Program-made: the position numbers and the translations under genes | Notes under the pieces: model-generated | Databases searched by the model: none | Told to the model about the DNA's origin: nothing | The model's input: only the letters and a program-made list of their open reading frames with translations | In this document: positions 40,107-48,175 of the stretch, one piece after another | Numbering within the stretch: position 1 is the first letter of the stretch | Layout of the letters: every line of letters starts with the position of its first letter | From: Neobacillus dielmonensis | GTDB taxonomy: Bacteria; Bacillota; Bacilli; Bacillales; Cytobacillaceae | NCBI RefSeq assembly: GCF_000612665.1 | Contig: NZ_HG942082.1 | Coordinates: 114,419-178,418, forward strand | Direction: 5' to 3' | DNA length: 64,000 nucleotides

Positions 40107-40346
40107 TCAGACTGGTGTGTCTGCTTTCTTTAATTTTTTGTTGACCTTTTCCATTAATTCTTCTTCCGTCAGCGCGGCTAATGGCCGGTTATTGACGAAG
40201 GCAAAAGTCTTTTTTCGGCCTGGTCCGCAATAGGACTGGCAGCCAATTTTGATTTCAGCATCCGGATCGATTTCTTTCAATCGAGGGATTAATGTCTTTA
40301 AATTCACCGCCTGGCAATCGTCGCAAACGCGAAATTCATTGGACAT
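40107..40346 (-). CDS. DUF1450 family small cysteine protein
   Basis: 79 residues. Cysteines in VCDDCQAVN near residue 8 and in [19 protein letters not shown] at about 35-53 are the family hallmark (YuzB-like, thioredoxin-like fold suggested). Possibly metal or Fe-S binding; no activity is known. AAGGGTTGTAGC provides a weak ribosome site. Located between ywfO and rsfA. Confidence 0.8.
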   Translation of the reverse strand: MSNEFRVCDDCQAVNLKTLIPRLKEIDPDAEIKIGCQSYCGPGRKKTFAFVNNRPLAALTEEELMEKVNKKLKKADTPV

Positions 40347-40615
40347 TTGCTACAACCCTTTCTACGTTCAATCTATAAATCATAGTGTAACCCACTAGGT
40401 TAATGGATTTTCATCCCATATTCATTTTACTCAAAACAGTCCCACTGACCATTTAACTCCTATGGTATTTTACAGTTTCTGACTAGCTAATGCAAGTTGC
40501 AATCTTTAGCAATCCAAAGCGCGGCAAGCCTTTTTGGAAAAAAATCCGAACTGTATGTGTATGAAACTATAATTTTCCTCAAACAAAAAAATCTATTATC
40601 CTTTTAACCAATTTG

Positions 40616-40645
40616 GTATAAAGCCTCAAAAACTTGTCCATCATA
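40616..40645 (+). promoter_or_regulatory. Possible sigma-F promoter of rsfA
   Basis: GTATA (40616-40620), 15 bases, GTCCATCATA (40636-40645). The -10 shares GTCCA..AT with the spoIIR candidate. Only a moderate match to GGNRANANTR. The rest of the 379-base gap between the DUF1450 gene and rsfA shows no gene or strong repeat. Confidence 0.35.
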
Positions 40646-40725
40646 AGACTAGAACTTTTAAAAAATTTAGTCAGATGTCATTCTGGCCCTTATTCGGAAT
40701 TTATTTTTTGAGGAGATGAAACAAA

Positions 40726-41478
40726 ATGAAAGTTCGTCAAGATGCATGGACAGATGAAAACGATCTGCTTTTGGCTGAAACGGTCCTCCGTCATGTAAGA
40801 GAAGGAAGCACTCAACTGAACGCATTTGAGGAAGTCGGGGATAAGCTCAACCGTACTTCTGCGGCATGCGGATTCAGATGGAATGCCGTCGTCCGCCATC
40901 AATATGAAAAAGCATTGGCTTTGGCCAAAAAACAGCGGAAACAAAGACAGAGAATTCTAGGAAGAGACCAAGGCGGCAAGAAAAAACTGCTTTACCAACC
41001 GCCTGTGCCACAAGCCTCCGATTTGGAAGCAGTGCCAGTCCAAGTTGAAATGGTGCAAGAAATGGGAGAAGTGGCCGAAATCGAAACAACCAATCTGACA
41101 ACGGAAATGGCAGCAGAAACCTTTGTACAGCCTACCGTACAAATGTATCGCCCAGCACCAGCCACAAACGGCATGACCATGGACAGCGTGATTGCCTACT
41201 TGGAAAACTTTAAACATTCCAATCTGCAAAATGAAGTATTAAAAACCGAGAATGAAAGATTGAAGCGAGAAATCGCTGACCTGAAGAAACAAAACGAAGA
41301 ACTGGACGCGAAAGTCAAGAGCCTCGAACAAAACTCCGAAACCATGCAGGAAGATTACGAGACCCTCATGAAAATCATGAATCGCGCCCGAAAACTCGTC
41401 CTATTTGAAGAAGAAGAAAGACCTGCTACCAAATTCAAAATGGACCGCAACGGAAACCTTGAAAAAGTAGCAGAATAA
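40726..41478 (+). CDS. rsfA: RsfA family prespore transcription factor
   Basis: 250 residues. An N-terminal Myb/SANT-like DNA-binding domain (about 5-55: [24 protein letters not shown]...[14 protein letters not shown]), a basic stretch with KKQRKQRQR, a proline/glutamine linker, and a C-terminal coiled coil (about 160-220). B. subtilis RsfA modulates sigma-F-dependent genes in the forespore. GAGGAG precedes the ATG. Convergent with lipL. Confidence 0.9.
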   Translation: MKVRQDAWTDENDLLLAETVLRHVREGSTQLNAFEEVGDKLNRTSAACGFRWNAVVRHQYEKALALAKKQRKQRQRILGRDQGGKKKLLYQPPVPQASDLEAVPVQVEMVQEMGEVAEIETTNLTTEMAAETFVQPTVQMYRPAPATNGMTMDSVIAYLENFKHSNLQNEVLKTENERLKREIADLKKQNEELDAKVKSLEQNSETMQEDYETLMKIMNRARKLVLFEEEERPATKFKMDRNGNLEKVAE

Positions 41479-41492
41479 TGAAATACGTGAAA

Positions 41493-41552
41493 CGGGGGGA
41501 CGGTTCTCCCGCTTCATTCCTCAGAATGAAGCAAGAGAACCGTCCCCCTGCT
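41493..41552. repeat. Large inverted repeat of the GGGGGACGGTTCTC family
   Basis: GGGGGACGGTTCTC and GCTTCATT on the left are matched by AATGAAGC and GAGAACCGTCCCCC on the right with a five-base centre. Lies between convergent rsfA and lipL and could act as a shared transcription barrier, although no T-run follows. The half-element occurs at 24086 and 31256. Confidence 0.85.
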
Positions 41553-41562
41553 GCGTTTTATG

Positions 41563-42387
41563 CTATAAAAATTTTTGATTGCGGTCTACGATTCTTTGAT
41601 AATACCCCGGCAGCAGTTCGAGTTCGGTTTCGTTGAGCTGGCCGGCGTATAGATGATCGCTGTTTTGTTTGAGCTGGGTTAACAGGCGGAGCATCACGTC
41701 ATTGATTGACAGTTGCATACCGAATAGCTCTGATAGGGAGGCCATGACTTCGGGCTCAATTTCTGGATAGGCAAATTTGGTGGCCTGCTCTCGTTTGGCT
41801 AGCCGGTAAAATTCCCGTACCAGTTCCGCCCGCGTGCTGCCACTGCCATTAACGCAAAGATAGATTTGCACCGCAACCCCTCGTCTTAGCCTCCGCTGCG
41901 AGATGCCGGCAAACTTTTTGCCCCCGATGCTAAGGTCATAGCTTCCCGGGCAATACGAGCCGATAATTTCCCGGGCCTCAATCTCCAAAGAGAAGTCCGC
42001 AAACATCTGACGAATCAACAGCCACATCGTGTCATAGCCGCGGTTAATATCAATGCCTTTGTCCGCTTCCGGCAGCACCAGCGAAATATTGAGAACACCC
42101 TCATCCAACACAACAGCCAAGCCGCCAGAATTTCTCACGATTGGCTGCCAGCCATTGTTTTTTAAAAATTGTAATCCGTCCTGTAGAAATGGCAGTTTCG
42201 TATCTTGGATGCCAAGAACGATTGTTTGATGGTGCACCCATGTGCGGGCAGTCGCCGGCGCCTGGCCCGCTCCGACTGAGGCACACAATGTATCATCAAT
42301 GCCAAATGATTGTAACGCTTGAAAATGCGGCCCAACGGAGGACTGGTCAATAATCCGCCATTCGGGCTGGCGCAGTAAACTTTCCAT
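41563..42387 (-). CDS. lipL: Octanoyl-[GcvH]:protein N-octanoyltransferase
   Basis: LipL moves octanoyl or lipoyl groups from GcvH to E2 subunits of ketoacid dehydrogenases, an essential amidotransfer step in Bacilli. 274 residues of the lipoate ligase/transferase fold: [19 protein letters not shown] (about 84-102), the catalytic cysteine in [12 protein letters not shown] (about 143-154) and [14 protein letters not shown] at 42387 with AAGGAGC. Corresponds to B. subtilis ywfL, upstream of pta on this map. Confidence 0.92.
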   Translation of the reverse strand: MESLLRQPEWRIIDQSSVGPHFQALQSFGIDDTLCASVGAGQAPATARTWVHHQTIVLGIQDTKLPFLQDGLQFLKNNGWQPIVRNSGGLAVVLDEGVLNISLVLPEADKGIDINRGYDTMWLLIRQMFADFSLEIEAREIIGSYCPGSYDLSIGGKKFAGISQRRLRRGVAVQIYLCVNGSGSTRAELVREFYRLAKREQATKFAYPEIEPEVMASLSELFGMQLSINDVMLRLLTQLKQNSDHLYAGQLNETELELLPGYYQRIVDRNQKFL

Positions 42388-42444
42388 AATGGTAGCTCCT
42401 TGCAAACTTAGATAAAATCATTTTAGCATACACAGCTGCAAATC

Positions 42445-42476
42445 AAAAAAGAGCCGGCCCCCAATGGAACCAGCCC
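42445..42476 (-). terminator. Intrinsic terminator of pta
   Basis: GGGCTGG pairs with CCGGCTC (with G-U pairs), followed by six Us on the minus strand. Confidence 0.65.
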
Positions 42477-42486
42477 CAAAATCCTA

Positions 42487-43458
42487 TTACAATCCCTGTG
42501 CAGCAGTAATCAATGCCAATTTGTAGACATCTTCTTCGTTACAGCCGCGTGACAGGTCGTTCACCGGACGATTTAAACCTTGTAAAATCGGTCCAACTGC
42601 TTCAAATCCGCCTAGGCGTTGGGCAATTTTATAACCGATATTTCCTGCTTCTAAGCTTGGGAAGATAAATACATTGGCATCCCCTTGAATCACAGAACCT
42701 GGTGCCTTGCTTTTCGCAACGGATGGAACAAACGCTGCATCAAATTGGAACTCGCCATCCAACACAAGTTCAGGATCACGGCGTTTTGCCTCTGCTACCG
42801 CTTCAGCCACTTTCTCGGTTTCAGGAGACTTTGCAGAACCTTTTGTTGAGAAGCTTAACATTGCAACGCGTGGGTCAATGTCAAACATTTGTGCAGTTTT
42901 TGCACTTTCAACAGCAATCTCAGCTAAATCCATGCTATCTGGGGCAATATTAATCGCACAATCAGCGAACACATACTTCTCGTCATCGCGAACCATGATA
43001 AACACGCCGGATGTTTTCTTAATGCCTTGTTTGGTTTTGATGATTTGCAATGCCGGACGAACTGTATCCGCTGTGGAATGTGCCGCACCGCTTACCAAAC
43101 CGTTTGCTTGGTTTAAATAAACCAACATCGTGCCAAAGTAGTTTTCATCAAGCAGCATTTTGCGGGCATCTTCTTCCGTTACTTTGCCTTTGCGGCGCTC
43201 AACAAACGCTGCAACCAACTCATCCATGCCGGCATAGTTTGCTGGATCATAAATCTCAGCGTTGTCCAAAGAAACGCCAAGCTCACTCGCTTTCGCTTGA
43301 ACCTGCTCAACATTGCCAATCAAAATTGGTGTCAATAATTTTTCTTCTGCCAAACGGCCGCATGCTTTCACAATACGTTCGTCCAAGCCTTCTGGAAAAA
43401 CAATCCGCAGGTCACGTCCAGAAATTTTCTGTTTTAATCCTTCGAATAAATCACTCAT
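42487..43458 (-). CDS. pta: Phosphate acetyltransferase
   Basis: Converts acetyl-CoA and phosphate to acetyl phosphate, the first step of overflow acetate formation. 323 residues, short bacterial form without a regulatory domain. Signatures LVSGAAHSTADTVRPALQI at about 122-140, and GDANVFIFPSLEAGNIGYKI near 255. AGGAGG precedes the ATG. A promoter and an upstream cre site predict activation by CcpA, as in B. subtilis. Confidence 0.97.
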   Translation of the reverse strand: MSDLFEGLKQKISGRDLRIVFPEGLDERIVKACGRLAEEKLLTPILIGNVEQVQAKASELGVSLDNAEIYDPANYAGMDELVAAFVERRKGKVTEEDARKMLLDENYFGTMLVYLNQANGLVSGAAHSTADTVRPALQIIKTKQGIKKTSGVFIMVRDDEKYVFADCAINIAPDSMDLAEIAVESAKTAQMFDIDPRVAMLSFSTKGSAKSPETEKVAEAVAEAKRRDPELVLDGEFQFDAAFVPSVAKSKAPGSVIQGDANVFIFPSLEAGNIGYKIAQRLGGFEAVGPILQGLNRPVNDLSRGCNEEDVYKLALITAAQGL

Positions 43459-43490
43459 TATGTAACCCTCCTAATTAAAGCTCCTTTAAT

Positions 43491-43545
43491 AGCATACTTT
43501 ACCATGATAAAATTTCAAGCAACAAAGTCACAGACAGCGTTTACA
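43491..43545 (-). promoter_or_regulatory. pta promoter with upstream CcpA cre site
   Basis: TTGAAA (43518-43513), 16-base spacer, TATGCT (43496-43491). cre TGTAAACGCTGTCT (43545-43532) differs only in the last base from TGWAANCGNTNWCA and is centred about 55 bases upstream of the likely start point, the position from which CcpA activates ackA and pta in B. subtilis. Confidence 0.7.
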
Positions 43546-43662
43546 TGAAAAAATTATTTAATTGCAAAAATTTGCGCTCACTATTTTACTATTCTCATTT
43601 AATAGCTTAAATATCCATACAGCGCACAATTTGGCGAAATAAGAAGTTTCATAAAGGCATCC

Positions 43663-43692
43663 GTTGGTCAAACTATGTTATAGTTGGTATGA
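43663..43692 (+). promoter_or_regulatory. Candidate hemQ promoter
   Basis: TTGGTC (43663-43668), 18-base spacer, TATGAT (43687-43692), about 35 bases before the hemQ start. Confidence 0.45.
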
Positions 43693-43727
43693 TATTTAAT
43701 AAGAATAATTACATAGGAGTGATGATC

Positions 43728-44477
43728 ATGAGTGAAGCCGCACAAACACTTGATGGCTGGTATTGTTTGCATGACTTCCGGACCGTTGATTGGACCACTT
43801 GGAAAATGCTTCCGAGTGACGAGCGCCAGGCAGCCATCCACGAGTTTTTAGGTTTAGTTGAAAAATGGAATAGCACGCAAGAAAGTAAAGAAGGCAGCCA
43901 TGCTTTATATACAATTGTCGGCCAAAAAGCTGATTTTATGATGATGATTCTTCGTCCGACGATGGAAGAATTAAACGAAATCGAGACAGAATTTAATAAA
44001 ACAAAATTGGCAGAATTCACAGTTCCTACATATTCTTATGTTTCGGTTGTGGAATTGAGCAACTATCTGCCGGCGAATTCCGATGAGGATCCGTACCAAA
44101 ACCCTCATGTCCGGTCCCGCCTTTATCCGATTCTTCCAAAAGCCAAACATGTTTGCTTTTATCCAATGGATAAGCGCCGCCAAGGCAATGATAACTGGTA
44201 CATGCTGCCAATGGAAGAGCGCCGCAATTTAATGCGCAGCCACGGCATGATTGGCCGTTCTTATGCCGGCAAGGTGAAACAAATCATCACTGGATCCGTG
44301 GGCTTCGATGATTACGAGTGGGGTGTCACTCTATTTGCTGAAGATGTTCTGCAGTTTAAAAAGCTTGTTTATGAAATGCGCTTTGACGAAGTCAGCGCCC
44401 GCTACGGCGAGTTTGGCGCCTTCTTTGTCGGCAATTTATTAGAAGAAGAACGAGTGGAAACATTCCTTCGCGTTTAA
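43728..44477 (+). CDS. hemQ: Coproheme decarboxylase HemQ
   Basis: Final step of the Gram-positive coproporphyrin-dependent haem pathway: decarboxylates coproheme III to haem b with peroxide. 249 residues of the chlorite-dismutase-like fold. The catalytic tyrosine lies in the [16 protein letters not shown] segment, and the proximal histidine in [17 protein letters not shown]. The start [11 protein letters not shown] has AGGAG eight bases upstream. Same place as B. subtilis ywfI, divergent from pta. Confidence 0.95.
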   Translation: MSEAAQTLDGWYCLHDFRTVDWTTWKMLPSDERQAAIHEFLGLVEKWNSTQESKEGSHALYTIVGQKADFMMMILRPTMEELNEIETEFNKTKLAEFTVPTYSYVSVVELSNYLPANSDEDPYQNPHVRSRLYPILPKAKHVCFYPMDKRRQGNDNWYMLPMEERRNLMRSHGMIGRSYAGKVKQIITGSVGFDDYEWGVTLFAEDVLQFKKLVYEMRFDEVSARYGEFGAFFVGNLLEEERVETFLRV

Positions 44478-44490
44478 TATTCGATTAATT

Positions 44491-44518
44491 AAGTTCCCAG
44501 TGTCCTGGGAACTTTTTA
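44491..44518 (+). terminator. Intrinsic terminator of hemQ
   Basis: AAGTTCCCAG and CTGGGAACTT with a four-base loop, then TTT. Confidence 0.88.
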
Positions 44519-44730
44519 CTTTCCTCCAACATGAATATAGGCATATCTGAATCCCTCATTTCATACTATTTAAACAGCGAAACTTTGAAAGTTTGAAAGC
44601 ATCTCCTAGCAAGTGAGGTGAAAAGCGCAAAGTTTTTTTTCATCAAATGGGTCACCAAATTGCATGTTTGGGAGTATGAATACATTGTTGGGCCAATGAA
44701 TCATTTATTCATTTTTTAGGAGGGAAAAAA

Positions 44731-45237
44731 ATGAACCAATTTTACAATCGCCAAGCTCAGCCCTTTACCCCCGGGGCAGCAGGGCAGCAGGCAGGCCAGC
44801 CAACGGTAGGGTCTATGGGAGGACCAATTGGTGCCGCAGGAATGTTTCCCGGGCAGCAAACTGGTTTTCCGCAATTCCCGCAGGCAGGAACACCTGGGAT
44901 GACCATGCCAACTGCGCCTTCAGGCGGCACTGCCAGCCAAGTGCCTGGTATGCTTCCCATTGAACAATCATACATTGAGAACATTTTACGGTTAAACAAA
45001 GGCAAGCTTGTCCATTTGTTTGCCACCTTTGAGGGCAGTACGCAATGGAATTCCAAAGAATTTACCGGTATCATCGAAGCGGCCGGCCGCGATCATGTTA
45101 TTTTAAGCGATCCGCAAACCGGCAGGCGCTACCTAATTCCAATGGTAGCAGTCGATTACATTACCTTTGATGAGGAAATCGAATACGAATACCCATTCGG
45201 CGCAGGTCCTAACTTAAGCACCTTTCAGCCACGTTAA
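44731..45237 (+). CDS. gerQ: Spore coat protein GerQ
   Basis: GerQ is a coat protein cross-linked by transglutaminase and needed for the cortex-lytic enzyme CwlJ in germination. 168 residues: a glycine/proline/glutamine-rich N-terminal half, then the conserved C-terminal domain (about 78-168, LPIEQSYIENILRLNKGKLVHL... and QTGRRYLIPMVAVDYITFDEE). AGGAGGG ahead of ATG. Located as B. subtilis ywdL. No promoter placed with confidence. Confidence 0.93.
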   Translation: MNQFYNRQAQPFTPGAAGQQAGQPTVGSMGGPIGAAGMFPGQQTGFPQFPQAGTPGMTMPTAPSGGTASQVPGMLPIEQSYIENILRLNKGKLVHLFATFEGSTQWNSKEFTGIIEAAGRDHVILSDPQTGRRYLIPMVAVDYITFDEEIEYEYPFGAGPNLSTFQPR

Positions 45238-45249
45238 TTTCATCAACAA

Positions 45250-45285
45250 AAAAGGTATTGGAGCATCCCCCAATACCTTCTTTCT
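45250..45285. terminator. Bidirectional terminator between gerQ and ywdK
   Basis: AAGGTATTGG and CCAATACCTT pair with flanking A- and T-rich runs on both sides. Confidence 0.82.
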
Positions 45286-45287
45286 TT

Positions 45288-45662
45288 TTATAAATATTTT
45301 GCCGTTCCAATGATCATCATTACCCAGGCTGCTAAAAAACAAACGCCGCCGAGCGGTGTAATGGCGCCTAAGACACTGATTTTAGTCAGGCTCAATACGT
45401 ACAAACTGCCGCTGAACAGGATAATACCAACCAGCATCAGCCAGCCTGACCAGGTAAACAGTGAACCTGCTGCTGCCAATTTTCCAATCAGCAGACCGAC
45501 CACTAATAACCCCGCTGCATGAAACATTTGATATTGGACACCTGTTTCCCAAATCCCTAAGTAATGGGCATCTAGTTTGTCTTTAAGCCCATGTGCTCCG
45601 AACGCCCCTAAAGCGACGGCCAAAAAGGCGTTGACCGCCCCTGCGATAATAAATAGTTTCAT
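45288..45662 (-). CDS. ywdK: DUF423 family membrane protein (YwdK)
   Basis: 124 residues, four membrane helices. Opening FIIAGAVNAFLAVALGAFGAHGLK is typical of DUF423 proteins (YgdD-like). AAGGGGG precedes the ATG. No transported substrate or activity is known. Follows ywdI by 15 bases, likely one transcript. Confidence 0.88.
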   Translation of the reverse strand: MKLFIIAGAVNAFLAVALGAFGAHGLKDKLDAHYLGIWETGVQYQMFHAAGLLVVGLLIGKLAAAGSLFTWSGWLMLVGIILFSGSLYVLSLTKISVLGAITPLGGVCFLAAWVMMIIGTAKYL

Positions 45663-45677
45663 CTTATTTCCCCCTTG

Positions 45678-45962
45678 TTAAAAATCAAACAGCGAATCGC
45701 CGTTTGCTTCATCCATGTCTATTTTTTTTGGCTGGTTCAAGGCCGCCGGCTGCTGAAATGGTTGGTAGTTAGCAGCAGGCTGTACGGCAGGCGCTGGCGG
45801 AAACGGTTTAGCCCCACTAGCCGATTTTTCATCGAGAATTAATTCGCATAATATTTTAATAGAGTAAATCTTCTCCCGTAAGCTTTCTTCCTTTTGGGAG
45901 GTTTGGGCTTGCTTTAACTCTTCTTCGATTTTAGCTAAAAGTTTTTGAACAGATATATTCAC
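45678..45962 (-). CDS. ywdI: YwdI family protein
   Basis: 94 residues. N-terminal helical region (MNISVQKLLAKIEEELKQAQ...ILCELILDE) followed by a proline/alanine/glutamine-rich linker and a short acidic tail ending SLFDF. GTG at 45962 chosen because GAGGTG lies nine bases upstream; an earlier GTG overlaps the ribosome site. Function unknown. Conserved place beside ywdK and gerQ. Confidence 0.78.
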   Translation of the reverse strand: MNISVQKLLAKIEEELKQAQTSQKEESLREKIYSIKILCELILDEKSASGAKPFPPAPAVQPAANYQPFQQPAALNQPKKIDMDEANGDSLFDF

Positions 45963-46021
45963 TATAATCGGCACCTCATATTTTGGAGTCTCTTTCTATT
46001 CTACATGAGGATTGAATTTTT

Positions 46022-46055
46022 TCAAAAAAATAAGCTGGCCCATAGCAGACCAGCT
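46022..46055 (-). terminator. Terminator-like hairpin upstream of ywdI
   Basis: AGCTGG and CCAGCT (46055-46050, 46038-46033), then TTATTTTTTT on the minus strand. It would stop any transcript coming through parS toward ywdI. Confidence 0.65.
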
Positions 46056-46069
46056 GACAATTTTCTTAA

Positions 46070-46085
46070 TGTTTCACGTGAAACA
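46070..46085. other. parS: parS chromosome-partitioning site
   Basis: TGTTTCACGTGAAACA, a perfect 16-base palindrome identical to the best parS sequence of B. subtilis, the site loaded by ParB/Spo0J. It lies in a spacer, not in a gene as many parS sites do. Indicates that this window is in the origin-proximal part of the chromosome. Confidence 0.92.
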
Positions 46086-46123
46086 CGTCGAAACGCGGCA
46101 TTGATATCCATAAATATCCGGTT

Positions 46124-46203
46124 TTTGTAGAATTGTTTATGACTTTCGTAGAATTCCTTTAAATTTTGTAGAATCCAGGCCCGATTTTGTAGAAAAACCC
46201 CTT
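46124..46203. repeat. 21-bp-period array, core TTTGTAGAA (array 4)
   Basis: GTAGAA begins at 46127, 46148, 46168 and 46189 (spacings 21, 20, 21). Each core is preceded by TTT or TTC. The core is the reverse complement of that at 20537. Lies between parS and the moeB terminator. Confidence 0.8.
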
Positions 46204-46209
46204 TTTTTC

Positions 46210-46244
46210 AAAAAAAAGACCCCGCACCTCTCATCGGTTACGGG
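46210..46244 (-). terminator. Intrinsic terminator of moeB
   Basis: CCCGTAACC pairs imperfectly with GGTGCGGG right after the moeB stop, followed by eight Us on the minus strand. Confidence 0.7.
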
Positions 46245-46245
46245 A

Positions 46246-47265
46246 TTATCCTAATATTCTTTGGTAAATCGTTTTCGCCTGCGTCATGTCCTTTGTTCCA
46301 TGGATCAGGGCGCGCCCATCCTGGAAAATAACCATCCGCTGGTCACCCATTTCGACAGAAAGCAAATACGGATTGCCTTTGACGGTATGACCGAGTGTAC
46401 TCAACTGTGCGGCAAGCTGCTCCAACGAGATTTCTCTTGGTGTGGAGGGCCGAATTTGGACCGTATCGCGGCCGCATAGCACCGATGTTTTTGAACGGTT
46501 TTCCTGATCCAAGTACGGATAGGTTCGATGCTCGCCGCAAGATAAACAGCCAGCAAATTTTGCCTTGGACATTTTCATACTCGTATATTGATTTCGCCAT
46601 ACATCAAAGCTAACAAACGCAGTTCGGGCAGCGTCCCAATCTTCGGCTAACATCTTCAGGGCCTCTGCGGTTTGATGGGCAATCACCATTTGCACGGCAG
46701 GAGCTATAATGCCGCCAGTATCGCATGTCATCCCCTGAAGCGGAATCGAGCGGAGCAAACAATTCAAACATGGCGTTTTGCCAGGAATAATCGAAAAACT
46801 CATGCCGAAGCTGCCGACACATGCCCCATAAATCCAAGGAATCTTGTATTTTTGAGCCACGTCATTCATAATCATCCGGGTTTCAAAGTTATCGGTGGCA
46901 TCGAGCATCAGGTCGACACCGGCAACCAGTTCCTCGAGTAATTCTGGAGTTGCGTCCCCGACAACAGAATGAATCTCCACGTCCGAATTAATTTCGCGAA
47001 GGCGCCGTTCGGCTGCTGCTGCTTTTGGCCACTTTTCTGCGACATCAGCTTCGGTATACAGCTGCTGGCGCTGCAGGTTACTCTCTTCGACATAATCCCG
47101 GTCCACGATGGTGATTTTGCCGACCCCGGCCCGTGTCAACACTTCGGCACTACCCGACCCAAGTGCCCCAGCACCGAGAATCAACACATGCTTGCTGCGA
47201 ATTTTTTCCTGGCCACTTTTGCCGATGCCGGGAAAGAGAATTTGCCGTGAATAGCGTTCATTCAT
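46246..47265 (-). CDS. moeB: MoeB/ThiF family adenylyltransferase
   Basis: Activates the C-terminal glycine of MoaD (or ThiS) as adenylate. 339 residues: ATP-binding LILGAGALGSGSAEVL at about 29-44, NLQRQ near 63, DATDNFETR near 120, zinc cysteines in PCLNCLLR and GCLSCGEH, and a short rhodanese-like C-terminal remnant. Its partner moaD is the next gene upstream, although a terminator and a periodic array lie between the two. Confidence 0.9.
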   Translation of the reverse strand: MNERYSRQILFPGIGKSGQEKIRSKHVLILGAGALGSGSAEVLTRAGVGKITIVDRDYVEESNLQRQQLYTEADVAEKWPKAAAAERRLREINSDVEIHSVVGDATPELLEELVAGVDLMLDATDNFETRMIMNDVAQKYKIPWIYGACVGSFGMSFSIIPGKTPCLNCLLRSIPLQGMTCDTGGIIAPAVQMVIAHQTAEALKMLAEDWDAARTAFVSFDVWRNQYTSMKMSKAKFAGCLSCGEHRTYPYLDQENRSKTSVLCGRDTVQIRPSTPREISLEQLAAQLSTLGHTVKGNPYLLSVEMGDQRMVIFQDGRALIHGTKDMTQAKTIYQRILG

Positions 47266-47285
47266 TGTTGTTTCCCCCCACTTCT

Positions 47286-47309
47286 AAAGAAAACTCGCCA
47301 AAAGGCGAG
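47286..47309 (-). terminator. Terminator between moaD and moeB
   Basis: CTCGCC-TTTT-GGCGAG (47309-47294) followed by TTTTCTTT on the minus strand, about 20 bases before the moeB start. It should limit read-through from moaD into moeB. Confidence 0.75.
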
Positions 47310-47352
47310 CTTTTCTGGGCAATTCCAATCACATTCAGCCAATCTAAGGCCT

Positions 47353-47475
47353 TTATTTGTGCTATTCTAGTTTTTATTTGCGTTTTCTCACGTTTTATTT
47401 GCGAATTTTTGCATTTTATTTGCGAATTCTCACGTCTTATTTGCGAATTTCCTAGTTTTATTCGCGAAATCAGCC
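47353..47475. repeat. 21-bp-period array, core TTATTTGCG (array 5)
   Basis: Core starts at 47353, 47374, 47395, 47416, 47437 and 47458 (TTATTCG in the last), each exactly 21 bp apart. Several cores extend to TTATTTGCGAATT. The final unit runs into the stop codon of moaD. An open frame through it encodes FICEF heptads but has no ribosome site. Confidence 0.9.
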
Positions 47476-47703
47476 GCCGCTGACTGGCGGTATAAATGCA
47501 ACCTCGTCGCCATCACGAATCACTTCATCGTTGGAAGCAAACTCCTCGTTGATGGCCGTCATAACGGTGTCCATCTTTGGCAGATTATAAATGGCGGCCA
47601 AATCCGCCTTTAGCTCGGCTACCGTTTTCCCGCCTGCATCCAGCGTTAGTGACTCTTCTCCTACAGCATCGCGCAGATGAGCGAAAAATAATACTTTAAT
47701 CAT
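47470..47703 (-). CDS. moaD: Molybdopterin synthase small (sulfur carrier) subunit
   Basis: 77-residue beta-grasp protein whose C-terminal Gly-Gly (IPPVSGG) is adenylated by MoeB and thiocarboxylated, then delivers sulfur to cyclic pyranopterin phosphate. ATG at 47703 has GGGGGAGG eight bases upstream and overlaps the moaE stop by eight bases, so translation is coupled. Confidence 0.93.
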   Translation of the reverse strand: MIKVLFFAHLRDAVGEESLTLDAGGKTVAELKADLAAIYNLPKMDTVMTAINEEFASNDEVIRDGDEVAFIPPVSGG

Positions 47704-48163
47704 GCAAGTCATCCTCCCCCGGCTTGCCTTTCGGATAGGCGACCGTCTCTAGCTGATTGCCAACCCACTCCTCGCCGTCATCCCAATTCTCTTTTTTCCA
47801 AATTGGAACAATCTCCTTAATCCGCTCAATCGCGTAACGGTTGGCTTCATAGGCATCAGCACGGTGCGGTGTTGATACGGCAATCACTACCGCGACATCC
47901 GTAATGTCAAGGCGCCCGACTCGGTGGGTAATCGCTACCTTCGAGCCTTCCCAGCGTTCCTCGATTTCCCGGCCAATTTGCTCGAGCTTTTTCACCGCCA
48001 TCGATTCATACGCTTCATAGATTAAAAATAACGTCTTTTTCCCATGAGTCAATTCCCGGACAGTGCCGATAAAGGTTGTTATGGCGCCAGCCTCGCGCTG
48101 GACCACCTTATCAATGACTTTTTGTATATTAATCGGTTCTTTTGAGATTTCAAAAAACTTCAA
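47696..48163 (-). CDS. moaE: Molybdopterin synthase catalytic subunit
   Basis: Forms the heterotetramer with MoaD that inserts the dithiolene sulfurs. 155 residues: GAITTFIGTVRELTHGK near the start, ITHRVGRLDITDVAVVIAVSTPHRADAYEA in the middle and the active-site lysine region PIWKKENWDDG. TTG at 48163 has GAGGTG six bases upstream; a GTG nine bases before overlaps it. Confidence 0.93.
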   Translation of the reverse strand: MKFFEISKEPINIQKVIDKVVQREAGAITTFIGTVRELTHGKKTLFLIYEAYESMAVKKLEQIGREIEERWEGSKVAITHRVGRLDITDVAVVIAVSTPHRADAYEANRYAIERIKEIVPIWKKENWDDGEEWVGNQLETVAYPKGKPGEDDLHD

Positions 48164-48175
48164 TCGGCTCACCTC

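Noticed and set aside
41960..41985. Noc-binding-like ATTTCCCGGG
   Set aside because: Only one half of the palindrome matches, and it lies in lipL coding sequence.
47353..47475. CRISPR array for the core/spacer pattern
   Set aside because: Cores of 7-9 bp and a 21-bp period are far too short for CRISPR, and no cas genes are in the window.
47133..47483. 116-residue frame with FICEF heptads
   Set aside because: Product of the 21-bp array plus antisense of moeB; no start signal.
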